A stretch of DNA of 64,000 nucleotides, from assembly GCF_017084525.1 (NCBI RefSeq), contig NZ_CP070950.1:3720001-3784000 (forward strand), in the 5' to 3' direction. Position numbers and translations under genes: made by a program. Numbering within the stretch: position 1 is the first letter of the stretch; each line of letters starts with the position of its first letter. Below are positions 39,288 to 47,577 of the stretch, one piece after another. Source of the stretch: Conexibacter sp. SYSU D00693. Its GTDB lineage: Bacteria; Actinomycetota; Thermoleophilia; Solirubrobacterales; Solirubrobacteraceae. The notes under the pieces are model-generated. The model was given only the letters and a program-made list of their open reading frames with translations. It did no database searches and was not told the DNA's origin.

Positions 39288-40403
39288 GTGCGACGTCTCG
39301 CAGGCCTTGCCCTGGTCCTGGTCCTCCTGCTCGCCCTCGGGGCGCCGTCGGGCGCTGCGACGGGTGAGCGCCCGCGGTCCGGGAAGGCGTCCGTGAAGCG
39401 CACGCCGCCCCCGCTGCGGTTCGGCATCTACCCGGGTGGCGGGGTCGGGACGGTCGACGCCGCGCCCACCCGCACGTCGCCCGACGAGCTGCCGCTGCTC
39501 GACGAGCTGCGTCGCCTGCGCGGCGACCGCGCCTTCGTCCTGCACCTCTACACCGAGATCGACGGGACCGACGCCTTCGACGGCCACCTCGAGTGGGCCG
39601 AGGGCGAGATCGCCCGGTACGCCGCCGAGGGCTTCCTCGTCGAGCTCGTGCTGCGCCACAAGCCGGTCGCGACCACGCCCCGCGAGGCCGTCGCCGGCTA
39701 CGTCGCGGGCGTGCGCAAGGCCGTGCAGCGCCTCGGCGGCCAGCCCGGGCTCATCGGCCTGCAGATCACCAACGAGGCCAACGTGACGGGCGCCCCCGAC
39801 GCGGCCGACGGCGCCTTCCCGGGCGCACGCCAGGCGCTCGTGCAGGGACTGCTCGCCGCCGACCAGGAGCGCCGTCGGCTCGGCCTGCGCGGTCTGGGCC
39901 TGGGCTTCAACGCCGCCGAGGGCGGCGGCGCCCCCGGGTTCTGGTCGGACCTGCGCAAGCTCGGCGGCAAGCGCTTCGCCAGGGCCGTCGACTGGGTCGG
40001 GATCGACGTCTACCCCGGCACGTGGTCGGCGCCCAGCCAGCCCTCCTACGGGGCGGTGCGCAAGGAGGTGGTCCGCAGCCTCGGGCGGTTGCGCTCGAAG
40101 AGCCTCCCCGCCGCCGGGCTCGGCCGCCGCGTGGCCCTCCACGTCAGCGAGAACGGCTACCCCACCGGGCCGGGCCGCAGCGAGGCGGCCCAGGTCGACG
40201 TGCTGCGCGCGAGCGTCGCGGCCATCGACGCCAACCGCGGGCGCTACGGCGTCACGGACTACCGCTGGTTCGACCTGCGCGACGCCGACTCGTCCAGCCG
40301 CGAGATGGAGCACCAGTACGGCGTGCTGCGCAGCGACGGGACGCCCAAGGCGGCGTTCGACGTCCTGCGGGGCCTGGTGGCCCGGCTCGGCGCCGCCGCC
40401 TAG
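39288..40403 (+). CDS. Secreted TIM-barrel glycosidase-like protein (paralogue of 38152-39228)
   Basis: 371 aa from GTG 39288, signal peptide ~1-23 (LAGLALVLVLLLALGAPSGA). The barrel has LRFGIYPGGGVGTVDAAP, LIGLQITNEANVTGAP (Asn-Glu acid/base), WVGIDVYPGTWSAPSQ, and HVSENGYPTGPGRSEAAQ (nucleophile Glu), followed by TDYRWFDLRDADSSSREMEHQYG. The same landmarks occur in the same order in the neighbouring divergent gene. Clan GH-A membership is likely. The 3' end overlaps the GNAT gene by four bases. Candidate substrate: the polymer made by the glycosyltransferase at 35184, by context only. Confidence 0.8.
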   Translation: MRRLAGLALVLVLLLALGAPSGAATGERPRSGKASVKRTPPPLRFGIYPGGGVGTVDAAPTRTSPDELPLLDELRRLRGDRAFVLHLYTEIDGTDAFDGHLEWAEGEIARYAAEGFLVELVLRHKPVATTPREAVAGYVAGVRKAVQRLGGQPGLIGLQITNEANVTGAPDAADGAFPGARQALVQGLLAADQERRRLGLRGLGLGFNAAEGGGAPGFWSDLRKLGGKRFARAVDWVGIDVYPGTWSAPSQPSYGAVRKEVVRSLGRLRSKSLPAAGLGRRVALHVSENGYPTGPGRSEAAQVDVLRASVAAIDANRGRYGVTDYRWFDLRDADSSSREMEHQYGVLRSDGTPKAAFDVLRGLVARLGAAA

Positions 40404-40891
40404 CCGAGGTCGGCGCGCAGCGCCTCGCGCTCGAGCACGAGCGTGCAGACGCTGCCCACGGTCCGCGCCTGGCGGGCGCCGTGGCCCTGGAAGAAGCGCA
40501 GGGCGCGGTGGTTGTCGGCCTGGACCTCGAAGGTGATGCGGCGCAGGCCCTCGCGGTCGCAGCGCTCGAGCAGCGAGCGCATGAGCGCGGTGCCCAGGCC
40601 GTCGGCCTGGACGTCGTCGGCCACGACGATGGCCAGCTCGGCCTCGACGCCGCCCTGGTCGCCGACCGCGCGGGCGACGCCGTGCAGCTCACCCGCCTCG
40701 TCCTCGGCGACGAGCGCGATGTGGCGGCGGCCGTCGACCTCGGTGAGGTACCGCAGGTCGCCGCGCGTCAGGTCGCCCTTGACCCCGTGGAAGCGCCGGT
40801 AGCGCGTCTCAGGGGAGAGGCGGGCGTGCAGGCGCTGGAGCGCCGGCTTGTCGTCGGGTCGGATGTCGCGGAGGCGGAGGTCCACCGCCAT
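40400..40891 (-). CDS. GNAT family N-acetyltransferase
   Basis: 163 aa, one GNAT domain. LRLRDIRPDDKPALQRLHARL begins the fold and RRFHGVKGDLTRGDL follows. The acetyl-CoA pyrophosphate loop is VVADDVQADGLGTALMRSLLERC (RxxGxG/A-type, here QADGLG), and FEVQADNHRALRFFQGHGA is the C-terminal strand-helix. The segment resembles the acetyltransferase domains that follow acyl-CoA synthetase-like proteins (Pat type), but it stands alone here. The substrate is unknown. Convergent with the glycosidase-like gene. Confidence 0.86.
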   Translation of the reverse strand: MAVDLRLRDIRPDDKPALQRLHARLSPETRYRRFHGVKGDLTRGDLRYLTEVDGRRHIALVAEDEAGELHGVARAVGDQGGVEAELAIVVADDVQADGLGTALMRSLLERCDREGLRRITFEVQADNHRALRFFQGHGARQARTVGSVCTLVLEREALRADLG

Positions 40892-40931
40892 CTGTTGTCG
40901 GCCTCGACAGGCCGTCGATCCGTGCGATGGC

Positions 40932-42575
40932 TCACACAGACCGCCCGGTCCGCTTCGCCTGGCGCCCGGACCGCCGCTGGGACGTGCGCCCCGGCTTGCG
41001 CTTGGGCCGCACGACGACGTCCCGCACGGCGGCGGCGCGCGGACCGCTGAGGCCGGTCGCGACCACCCGCACGCGGTAGCGGCCCGCGGTCGGCGGGCGG
41101 ACGGCGAACACGTGGCGCCCGCGGCCGAGCCGGCCGCCGACGTCGAGGGCGGCGCCGCGCCGGCTGGCGACCGTGACGCGCACGCGCGCGACCTTGGACA
41201 GGCGGATGGCGAGGTGGGTCAGACGGCCGGGGCGCAGGGCCGGCAACCGGTCGAGGTGGATGCGCGGCGGCTCGCGCTCGTAGCGCGCGAAGCGCTCGCG
41301 GGCCGCGCAGTACAGCCCCCGGTGGGTCTGGCGGCAGAGCTCGCGCAGGAAGCCGCCGACGAGGCGGTGGTAGCCCAGGTCGCTCTCGCGCCCGCCGTCG
41401 CTGTAGAGCGACCAGGCGCCGGTGTCGGCGCCGGGGAGGGACGTGCGCGCGGCCGCCTGACCGCGGCGGAAGACGCGGCCCGCGCGGGCGCTGAGGCCGC
41501 GCTGCGCGGCCTCGCGCAGCCCGATGAGCGCCTGCAGGTGGGCGTTGAAGACCCGCAGGCCCGGCAGGTCGCTGTAGAGCAGGTAGAACCGCCCGCCGCC
41601 CGGCTGGGGCAGCGCGACGCCGACGGGCGGCCGGCGCTCGAAGGCGCCGAGCGCCTCGCGGGCGGCGTCGCGCAGGGCCGGGCGCTGCAGGACCGCCGCG
41701 CCGCGCACGAGCGCCTGGACCGCGGTGGCCTGCGTCATGCCGCTGATCCACCCGGGTCGCGCGCCGCCGAACGCGAACGGCAGCTCCCACGCGCGGAACG
41801 ACCCGCGGCGTGAGGAGACGGCGAGCAGGCGGTCGAGCGTCGCGGCGAGCGCGGCGGGGCGGCAGGTCCCGAGCGGGCCGCGCAGGACCCTGCCGGCGGG
41901 CGGGCCCGCATCGGCGTCGCCCGTGCGTCGCGTCGTCACGGCGGCCCGGGCGACGCGCTCAGCCTGCGCGGCCTGCGCCTCGAGGCAGACCCGCGCGAGG
42001 GCGTTGGCCCTGCCCGCGGTCGCCAGCGCCTGGAGCTGCCAGCCGTGGCCGGGGTAGAACTGCCAGACGAGCGGGTCGCGGCCGAAGGTCGTGCGCTGCT
42101 TGGCCGTCCCGAGCGGGCGCTCCGAGAGCGCGAAGGCGTTGCGGCGGATGGTGAGGAACGCGAGCGGCAGGCGCCCGGCGCTCAGGCGCCCGCGGCGGGC
42201 GAGGTCGTCGACGCCGGCCAGGACGTGGCGCAGCTCCGTCCCGCGGGCGCCGGGCAGGCGAGCGGCCAGGCGCTCCGCGTCGCGCCAGCGGCGGCGCAGC
42301 GCGTCGTGCTCGCGCTGGCCGAGGTGCCCGGCGAGGCGGGCCCGCCGCAGGGCGCCGCGGACCGTCCGTCCGGGCTTGCGCGGCGCGACCCGGCGCTTGG
42401 GCGCGGCCGGCTTCCCGGCAGCGGTCGGGGTCGCCGGCGCGGGCGCGGTCAGCGGGGTGGGCGCGGCGGTGGCGGACTGGGCGGCGAGCGTCGCCGGGTG
42501 GGCGGCGGCGTGCGCGAGCGACCCGGGCGTCAGCAGCGCGAGCGCGACCAGCAGGGTGGGCGCTCGGCGGCGCAC
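40932..42575 (-). CDS. Secreted D-glucuronyl C5-epimerase-like protein
   Basis: 547 aa from GTG 42575. It has a signal peptide (LLVALALLTPGSLAHA), an Ala/Pro-rich linker to ~75 and helices to ~150. An (alpha/alpha)-type domain follows that resembles the C-terminal domain of heparosan/heparan glucuronyl C5-epimerases: LVWQFYPGHGWQLQALA, WISGMTQATAVQALVRGA, FYLLYSDLPGLRVFNAHLQALIGL and TGAWSLYSDGG. A C-terminal beta domain (ARVRVTVASRRG) and a basic tail complete it. It could epimerise uronic acids in an exported polymer. The adjoining glycosyltransferase and hydrolases support an exopolysaccharide role. Activity is unproven. Confidence 0.8.
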   Translation of the reverse strand: MRRRAPTLLVALALLTPGSLAHAAAHPATLAAQSATAAPTPLTAPAPATPTAAGKPAAPKRRVAPRKPGRTVRGALRRARLAGHLGQREHDALRRRWRDAERLAARLPGARGTELRHVLAGVDDLARRGRLSAGRLPLAFLTIRRNAFALSERPLGTAKQRTTFGRDPLVWQFYPGHGWQLQALATAGRANALARVCLEAQAAQAERVARAAVTTRRTGDADAGPPAGRVLRGPLGTCRPAALAATLDRLLAVSSRRGSFRAWELPFAFGGARPGWISGMTQATAVQALVRGAAVLQRPALRDAAREALGAFERRPPVGVALPQPGGGRFYLLYSDLPGLRVFNAHLQALIGLREAAQRGLSARAGRVFRRGQAAARTSLPGADTGAWSLYSDGGRESDLGYHRLVGGFLRELCRQTHRGLYCAARERFARYEREPPRIHLDRLPALRPGRLTHLAIRLSKVARVRVTVASRRGAALDVGGRLGRGRHVFAVRPPTAGRYRVRVVATGLSGPRAAAVRDVVVRPKRKPGRTSQRRSGRQAKRTGRSV

Positions 42576-42626
42576 ACCTCAGTGATCGGCGCCCCCGGCG
42601 GCGGGGTTGATGAAGCCCGTGTGGAG

Positions 42627-42971
42627 CTAGGCGCAGATGAGCGCGGCCGCCGCGATGGTCGCGACGTGCAGCGCCTGGTCGCGCCAGAGGTGGATCGTGA
42701 ACGCCTCGGGCCCGGTCGGCGTCTGCGTCATCACCTTCGCCCACCACTCCAGCGGGCGGCGGGTGTCGATCAGCAGGTGCGCGACGCCGAGCGCGATCGC
42801 GGCGAGGGGCGGGAAGACGAGCAGCAGCGCGGCGCCGTGCAGCGTCGCGTGGACGTAGCCGGCCGGATGGCGCAGGCTCGTCTTGTTGAGCGCCATCCAC
42901 TCGTTCTGCAAGAGCCAGTCCACGATGAAGTGGACGACGAGGCCCCAGACCACGTACTCCTCGGCGGACAA
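42627..42971 (-). CDS. DUF3307-like membrane protein
   Basis: 114 aa from TTG 42971. VVWGLVVHFIVDWLLQNEWMALNK with a following His (ATLHGAALLLV) and HLLIDTRRPLEWW matches the DUF3307 family: small integral membrane proteins with conserved His/Asp residues in helices. Three or four hydrophobic segments are visible. A -10-like TATCCT (42986-42981 on the minus strand) lies nine bases before the TTG, suggesting a leaderless message. Longer upstream starts would run into the divergent phosphatase gene. Function unknown. Confidence 0.68.
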   Translation of the reverse strand: MSAEEYVVWGLVVHFIVDWLLQNEWMALNKTSLRHPAGYVHATLHGAALLLVFPPLAAIALGVAHLLIDTRRPLEWWAKVMTQTPTGPEAFTIHLWRDQALHVATIAAAALICA

Positions 42972-42980
42972 GGGCGCGGG

Positions 42981-43001
42981 AGGATAGGGCCGTCCTAGGA
43001 T
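42981..43001. promoter_or_regulatory. Divergent -10 elements for DUF3307 and phosphatase genes
   Basis: TATCCT on the minus strand (42986-42981) and TAGGAT on the plus strand (42996-43001) lie back to back. They are 9 and 7 bases before TTG 42971 and GTG 43009 respectively, so both transcripts should start at or within a few bases of the start codon. Confidence 0.5.
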
Positions 43002-43008
43002 CTGGGGC

Positions 43009-43488
43009 GTGCGGGTCCTCTTCGTCTGCCTGGGCAACATCTGCCGCTCGCCCACCGCGGAGGGCGTGCTGCGCCACCTCGTGCGCGAGGAGGGCCTCGA
43101 GGACGTCGTGACGATCGACTCCGCCGGCACCGGCGACTGGCACGTCGGCAACCCGCCCGACGCGCGGTCGGCCGAGGCCGCCATGCGCCGTGGCATCACG
43201 CTCGACGGTGCCGCGCGCCAGGTCATCGCTCGCGACTTCGAGGAGCACGACCTGCTCCTCGCGGCGGACCGCTCCAACCTCGCGGCACTGCGCCGCCTGG
43301 CCCCCGACGCGGAGGCACGCGCGAAGGTCCGACTGCTGCGCGAGTTCGACCCGGAGGCCGTCGCGTCCGGCGACCTCGACGTGCCGGACCCCTACTACGG
43401 CGGCGAGGACGGCTTCGACCACGTCCTCGACGTCGTCGAGCGCGCCTGCCGCGGCCTGCTCGACGAGGTCCGCGCCGCCCGCGCGTGA
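43009..43488 (+). CDS. Low-molecular-weight protein-tyrosine phosphatase family
   Basis: 159 aa. The P-loop VCLGNICRSPTAEG (CxxxxxR-S) is at residues 7-14, and the general acid Asp in DVPDPYYGG near residue 128. Start GTG 43009 is seven bases from a TAGGAT -10 box, so probably leaderless. The next gene, a fructosamine-kinase-like enzyme, overlaps by four bases. In bacteria, such phosphatases linked to this kinase are known to act as ribulosamine/erythrulosamine 5-phosphatases in protein deglycation, which is the reading I prefer over tyrosine dephosphorylation. Confidence 0.9.
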   Translation: MRVLFVCLGNICRSPTAEGVLRHLVREEGLEDVVTIDSAGTGDWHVGNPPDARSAEAAMRRGITLDGAARQVIARDFEEHDLLLAADRSNLAALRRLAPDAEARAKVRLLREFDPEAVASGDLDVPDPYYGGEDGFDHVLDVVERACRGLLDEVRAARA

Positions 43489-44339
43489 GCGCCGGCCTGC
43501 GCGACGCGCTCGGCGCCGCGCTGGGCGCCCAGGTCCTCGAGCTGCAGGCCGTCCCCGGCGGGGACCTCAACGCGGCGCACCGCGCGCGGCTTCCCGGCGG
43601 CCGGGAGGTCTTCGTGAAGTCGGGCACCGGCGGCTACGCGGCCGAGGCGGCCAGCCTGCGCTGGCTCGGCGAGGCCGGCGGCGGCCCGCCGGTCCCGGAC
43701 GTCGTGGCGGTGCAGGACGACGGCTTCCTGGCGCTCGAGTGGGTCGCGCCCGGCCGCCTCGGCGCCGCGGGCGAGGAGGAGCTCGGCCGCCGCCTCGCCG
43801 CCCTGCATCGCGCGGGCGCGCCCGCGCACGGGTGGACGCCGCACGGCGGCCCGGTGCGGCTGGGGCCGTTGGAGCTCCCGAGCGACCCCGCCCCGACCTT
43901 CGCGGCCTTCTACGCCGCCTCGCGGCTGGCGCCGATGACGCGGGCGGCCCGCGACCGCGGCGGCCTCGACGCCGGCCAGGCCGCGGCGGTGGAGGCGGTC
44001 GCCGCGCGGATCGACGACCTCGCCGGCCCCGAGGAGCCGCCGAGCCGCCTCCACGGCGACCTGTGGGCCGGCAACGTCCACGCCGCCGCCGACGGCCGTG
44101 TCCTGCTCATCGACCCCGCCGCCCACGGCGGCCACCGCGAGGTCGACCTCGCGATGCTGCGGCTCTTCGGCGGGCCGGGCGAGCGCCTGCACCGCGCCTA
44201 CGCCGAGGTCGCGCCGCTGGCCGAAGGCCACGAGGACCGCGTGGGGCTGTGGCAGCTGCTGCCGCTGCTCGTGCACGCGGCGCTCTTCGGCGGCGGGTAC
44301 GGGGCGCGGGCGGCGGCCGTGGCCCGATCGCTCGCGTGA
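43485..44339 (+). CDS. Fructosamine/ketosamine kinase family protein
   Basis: 284 aa, an APH/choline-kinase-like fold. LQAVPGGDLNAAHRARL begins the nucleotide loop and EVFVKSG holds the Lys. LHGDLWAGNVHAA contains the catalytic Asp of the HGDLWxGN motif, and VLLIDPAAHGGHREVDLAML the metal-binding Asp and the E-x-D-L pattern of fructosamine-3-kinase homologues. It would phosphorylate ketosamines attached to proteins so that they fall off. It is translationally coupled (GTGA) to the phosphatase, giving a two-step repair unit: 5-phosphatase, then 3-kinase. Confidence 0.87.
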   Translation: MSAGLRDALGAALGAQVLELQAVPGGDLNAAHRARLPGGREVFVKSGTGGYAAEAASLRWLGEAGGGPPVPDVVAVQDDGFLALEWVAPGRLGAAGEEELGRRLAALHRAGAPAHGWTPHGGPVRLGPLELPSDPAPTFAAFYAASRLAPMTRAARDRGGLDAGQAAAVEAVAARIDDLAGPEEPPSRLHGDLWAGNVHAAADGRVLLIDPAAHGGHREVDLAMLRLFGGPGERLHRAYAEVAPLAEGHEDRVGLWQLLPLLVHAALFGGGYGARAAAVARSLA

Positions 44340-44427
44340 CACGGCACCGGGCCGCGCCCCAAGACCATCCACCCGCTCATCCGATCGGAGGATGGGCGCC
44401 GCCGCCGCGCGGCCCGATCCTGGTCCC

Positions 44428-44748
44428 ATGCCCGCCACCGCCATCCGCTCCACCACCGAGCGCCTCGACAAGGTCTCGCCGCTGCAGCGCACGATCCTCG
44501 AGGTCCTGCGCGGCGGCACGGCCTTCGAGGCCCATGACGTCTTCGACCGCATCGAGCTCCACGCCCCGCAGGGCGCCGACCTCGCGACGGCGACCGCGGT
44601 GCACTTCGCGGTGACCCGGGCGCTCGAGCGCCTCGTCGACGAGGACCTCGCCCTCCGCCTCGAGGTCTGCGGCGGCCAGGGCATCCGCTACGCGATCGCG
44701 CCCGAGGCGCTCATGGCGACCGCCTACGCCGGCGTCGCCCGCGGCTGA
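44428..44748 (+). CDS. Small hypothetical protein, 106 aa (possible winged helix)
   Basis: From ATG 44428. VSPLQRTILEVLRGGTAFEAHDVFDRIEL looks like the first helices of a winged helix. It is followed by VTRALERLVDEDLALRLEVCGGQGIRYAIAP, a helix and wing-like hairpin. The fit is by eye only. There is no signal or membrane segment. An imperfect hairpin (CCATCC ... GGATGG, ~44366-44397) lies upstream. The 3' end overlaps the convergent MFS gene by 25 bp. A small regulator is possible. Confidence 0.58.
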   Translation: MPATAIRSTTERLDKVSPLQRTILEVLRGGTAFEAHDVFDRIELHAPQGADLATATAVHFAVTRALERLVDEDLALRLEVCGGQGIRYAIAPEALMATAYAGVARG

Positions 44749-45917
44749 GCCGCGGCCACGAGCCCGACGAGCACCCCGGCGGCCGCCGCCCCGGCCGCGA
44801 CCAGGAACGCCGCCTCGTAGCTGGCGGCCGCGCTGATCGCCCCCGCGATCGGCGCCCCCAGCCCGACGCCGACGTCGAAGAACGCGGTGAACGCCCCCAG
44901 CGCCGTCGCCCGGCGTTCCTCGCCCACCCGTTCCACCGCGATGAGCGCGAGCGACGGGAACAGCAGCGAGAAGCCCAGGCCCATGACGATCGCGCCGGCC
45001 AGGGCGACGGGCAGCGTGCCCGCCACCGCGAGCAGCGCCAGGCCCGCCGCCTCCGCCACGCCCGCGCCCGCCGCGGTGACCCGCGCGCCCAGCACGTCGG
45101 GCAGCCGTCCGAGCACCAGCCGCGCGAGCACCACCGCGGTCGCGAACGCGGTGAACACCGCCGCCCCGCGCTCGACGCCGTTGTCGGCCAGCAGCAGGAC
45201 GACGAACCCGGCCATCGTCCCGTAGCCGACGTTCGCCAGCCCGAGCGCCATCCCGGGACCGAGCACGCCCGGCGGCAGCAGCGACCGCGCGCCGCCGGTG
45301 ACGACCCGTCCGACGTGCGCGTCGGGCACCCGCAGCGCGACGAGCGCCCCGAGCGCCGGCAGCACGGCCGAGCAGGCGAAGACGAGCTCGTAGGAGCCGA
45401 GGTCGTGCGCGGCCTCGCCGATGAGCGGGCCGGCCGCCAGCCCGCCCCAGATGGCCAGGCCGAAGATCCCGATCGCCTGCCCGCGGCGCTCCTCCGGGGC
45501 GAGGTCGACGATCCACGACAGCCCCGCGGTGAACACCCAGCCGTCGCCGATGCCGAGCACGAGCCGCGCGACGACGAGCCCCGCCACCCCGGCCGGCACG
45601 AGGTACAGCAGGCCCGCGAGGACGCAGACCAGCAGCCCGACGACCACGACCCAGCGCCGGCTGCGCCGGTCGGCCATCCGCCCGCCCACCGGCCGTCCCG
45701 CCACCGCGGAGAACGCGAACGCGCCGACGACGACGCCCACCGCGACGTCGCCCGCCCCGATCGGCCCCGTGACGTACCGGGGCAGGATCGGCAGCACCGC
45801 GCCGACCGCCAGGAAGCACAGCAGCGCCGCGAGGAAGACCCCGGCGAACGCCGCCTGACGGGGGCGTTCACGGCCGGCGGTGCGCAGGCGCTCGAGCGGC
45901 GAGGCGGCGCCGGCCAT
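44724..45917 (-). CDS. MFS transporter
   Basis: 397 aa from ATG 45917, with 12 predicted membrane helices. The conserved loop between helices 2 and 3 reads GRPVGGRMADRRSRRW (GxxxDRxxRR type). VLGIGDGWVFTAGLSWIVDLAPEERRGQ is the helix-4/5 region of drug-efflux MFS proteins. The size fits a compact 12-helix exporter. It is divergent from the ATP-grasp gene with ~75 bp between. The substrate is unknown. Frames further upstream of the ATG would intrude on the divergent promoter and are rejected. Confidence 0.87.
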   Translation of the reverse strand: MAGAASPLERLRTAGRERPRQAAFAGVFLAALLCFLAVGAVLPILPRYVTGPIGAGDVAVGVVVGAFAFSAVAGRPVGGRMADRRSRRWVVVVGLLVCVLAGLLYLVPAGVAGLVVARLVLGIGDGWVFTAGLSWIVDLAPEERRGQAIGIFGLAIWGGLAAGPLIGEAAHDLGSYELVFACSAVLPALGALVALRVPDAHVGRVVTGGARSLLPPGVLGPGMALGLANVGYGTMAGFVVLLLADNGVERGAAVFTAFATAVVLARLVLGRLPDVLGARVTAAGAGVAEAAGLALLAVAGTLPVALAGAIVMGLGFSLLFPSLALIAVERVGEERRATALGAFTAFFDVGVGLGAPIAGAISAAASYEAAFLVAAGAAAAGVLVGLVAAAQPRATPA

Positions 45918-45993
45918 CGACCGAGCGTACAAGCGGACCGCCCCCAAGTTCCGACCCGCTGGCGCGCCTGCGGCTGGCAGGATCGCCGCCCTG

Positions 45994-47577
45994 GTGGTCG
46001 AGCCGTTCGCCGTCCGGGAGCCCAACGTCTACCGCCCCAGCCGCGGCGGCTTCGACGAGGTCTTCGCGCTCGGCGGGATCCCGCGCGAGCACGCCCAGGC
46101 GCTCGTCGCCGAGCTCGCCCGCCTCGGGCCCGCCCAGCTCGCCGAGGCCGGCCGCCTGCGCGACGCGATCTTCGTCCAGCAGGGCATCACGTTCGACGCC
46201 ACGGGCGAGGACGGGCCCGTGCGCGACCGGCCGTTCCCGCTCGACCTCGTCCCGCGGATCCTCCCGGCCGACGAGTGGGCGTCGATCGAGCGCGGCCTCG
46301 AGCAGCGCATCCGCGCGCTCAACCACTTCGTCGACGACGTCTACCACGGGCGCGAGGTCGTCCGGGCGGGCGTCGTGCCGTGGCGCCTGGTCGTCTCGCG
46401 CAGCCACTTCGCCCGCGCGGTGCACGGAGTGCGACCGCCCGGCGGCGTCTACTGCCACGTCGCCGGCTGCGACCTCGTCCGCGACGCCGACGGCTCGTGG
46501 AAGGTCCTCGAGGACAACGTCCGCACGCCCTCAGGCATCTCCTACGTCCTCGAGAACCGCGTGGCGATGACCCGCCTGGTCCCGCGGCTGTTCCAGCACT
46601 ACCGGCCGCGGCCCGTCGACCACTACCCGCAGCTCCTGCTCGCCGCCCTGCGCGCCGTCGCGCCGGGTGCCGACGAGGAGGCGACGGTCGTCGTCTGGAC
46701 GCCCGGCCCGCACAACTCGGCGTACTTCGAGCACGCGTTCCTCGCGCGCCAGATGGGGGTCGAGCTCGTCGAGGCGACCGACCTCGTCGTCCGCGACGAC
46801 GTCCTCTACATGCGCACGACCGCCGGCCTGCGCCGCGTGCACGCCGTCTACCGCCGCCTCGACGACGACTTCGCCGACCCGCTCGAGTTCCGGCCCGACT
46901 CGCTGCTCGGCGTCCCGGGGCTCGTGCGCGCCTACCGGGCGGGCACCGTCGCCGTCGCCAACGCCTTCGGGACGGGCGTCGCCGACGACAAGGCGATCTA
47001 CCACTACGTCCCGGCGATGATCCGCTTCTACCTCGGCGAGGAGCCGATCCTCGACAACGTCGAGACCTACCTCATGAGCGATCGCGCGGCGCGCGAGCAC
47101 GCGCTGTCGCGGATGGACGAGCTCGTCTTCAAGCCCACGGGGGAGAGCGGCGGCAAGGGCGTCTTCATCGGCCCGCAGACCGAGCCCGACGTGCTCGCCG
47201 GCCTCGCCGACGTCGTGCGCGCCCAGCCCGACCGCTGGATCGCGCAGGAGGTGGTCCAGCTCTCGACCGTCCCCACCGCCGGCCCGGACGGGCGGATCGC
47301 CCCGCGCCACGTCGACCTGCGCCCGTTCGCGGTCTTCGGCGAGGGCATCACGATCGTCCCCGGCGGCCTGACCCGCGTCGCCATGGTCGAGGGCTCGATG
47401 GTCGTCAACAGCTCGCGCGGCGGTGGGTCCAAGGACACCTGGGTGCTCGAGCCGGGCGACCGGCCCGGGCCGCGGCCCGCCGACGAGCTGCCCCCGCCGG
47501 TCGTCCCGCTGCCCGGCCTGCGCCAGGGCTCGGACTGGACCGGCCAGCAACAGCAGCAGCAGCAGGGTCGCGGCTGA
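45994..47577 (+). CDS. Circularly permuted ATP-grasp protein
   Basis: 527 aa from GTG 45994, which follows a CAGGAT -10-like box by ten bases. Motifs: YRPSRGGFDEVFALGG, LNHFVDDVYHGREVV, WKVLEDNVRTPSGISYVLENR, and later FKPTGESGGKGVFIGP, the ATP-binding loop at the C-terminal side as expected for a circular permutation. GSMVVNSSRGGGSKDTWVL closes the domain. It ends in a run of seven Gln codons that is probably disordered. It forms an operon with an alpha-E protein and a transglutaminase. This conserved trio is thought to make or modify peptides, but no reaction is proven. Confidence 0.87.
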   Translation: MVEPFAVREPNVYRPSRGGFDEVFALGGIPREHAQALVAELARLGPAQLAEAGRLRDAIFVQQGITFDATGEDGPVRDRPFPLDLVPRILPADEWASIERGLEQRIRALNHFVDDVYHGREVVRAGVVPWRLVVSRSHFARAVHGVRPPGGVYCHVAGCDLVRDADGSWKVLEDNVRTPSGISYVLENRVAMTRLVPRLFQHYRPRPVDHYPQLLLAALRAVAPGADEEATVVVWTPGPHNSAYFEHAFLARQMGVELVEATDLVVRDDVLYMRTTAGLRRVHAVYRRLDDDFADPLEFRPDSLLGVPGLVRAYRAGTVAVANAFGTGVADDKAIYHYVPAMIRFYLGEEPILDNVETYLMSDRAAREHALSRMDELVFKPTGESGGKGVFIGPQTEPDVLAGLADVVRAQPDRWIAQEVVQLSTVPTAGPDGRIAPRHVDLRPFAVFGEGITIVPGGLTRVAMVEGSMVVNSSRGGGSKDTWVLEPGDRPGPRPADELPPPVVPLPGLRQGSDWTGQQQQQQQGRG

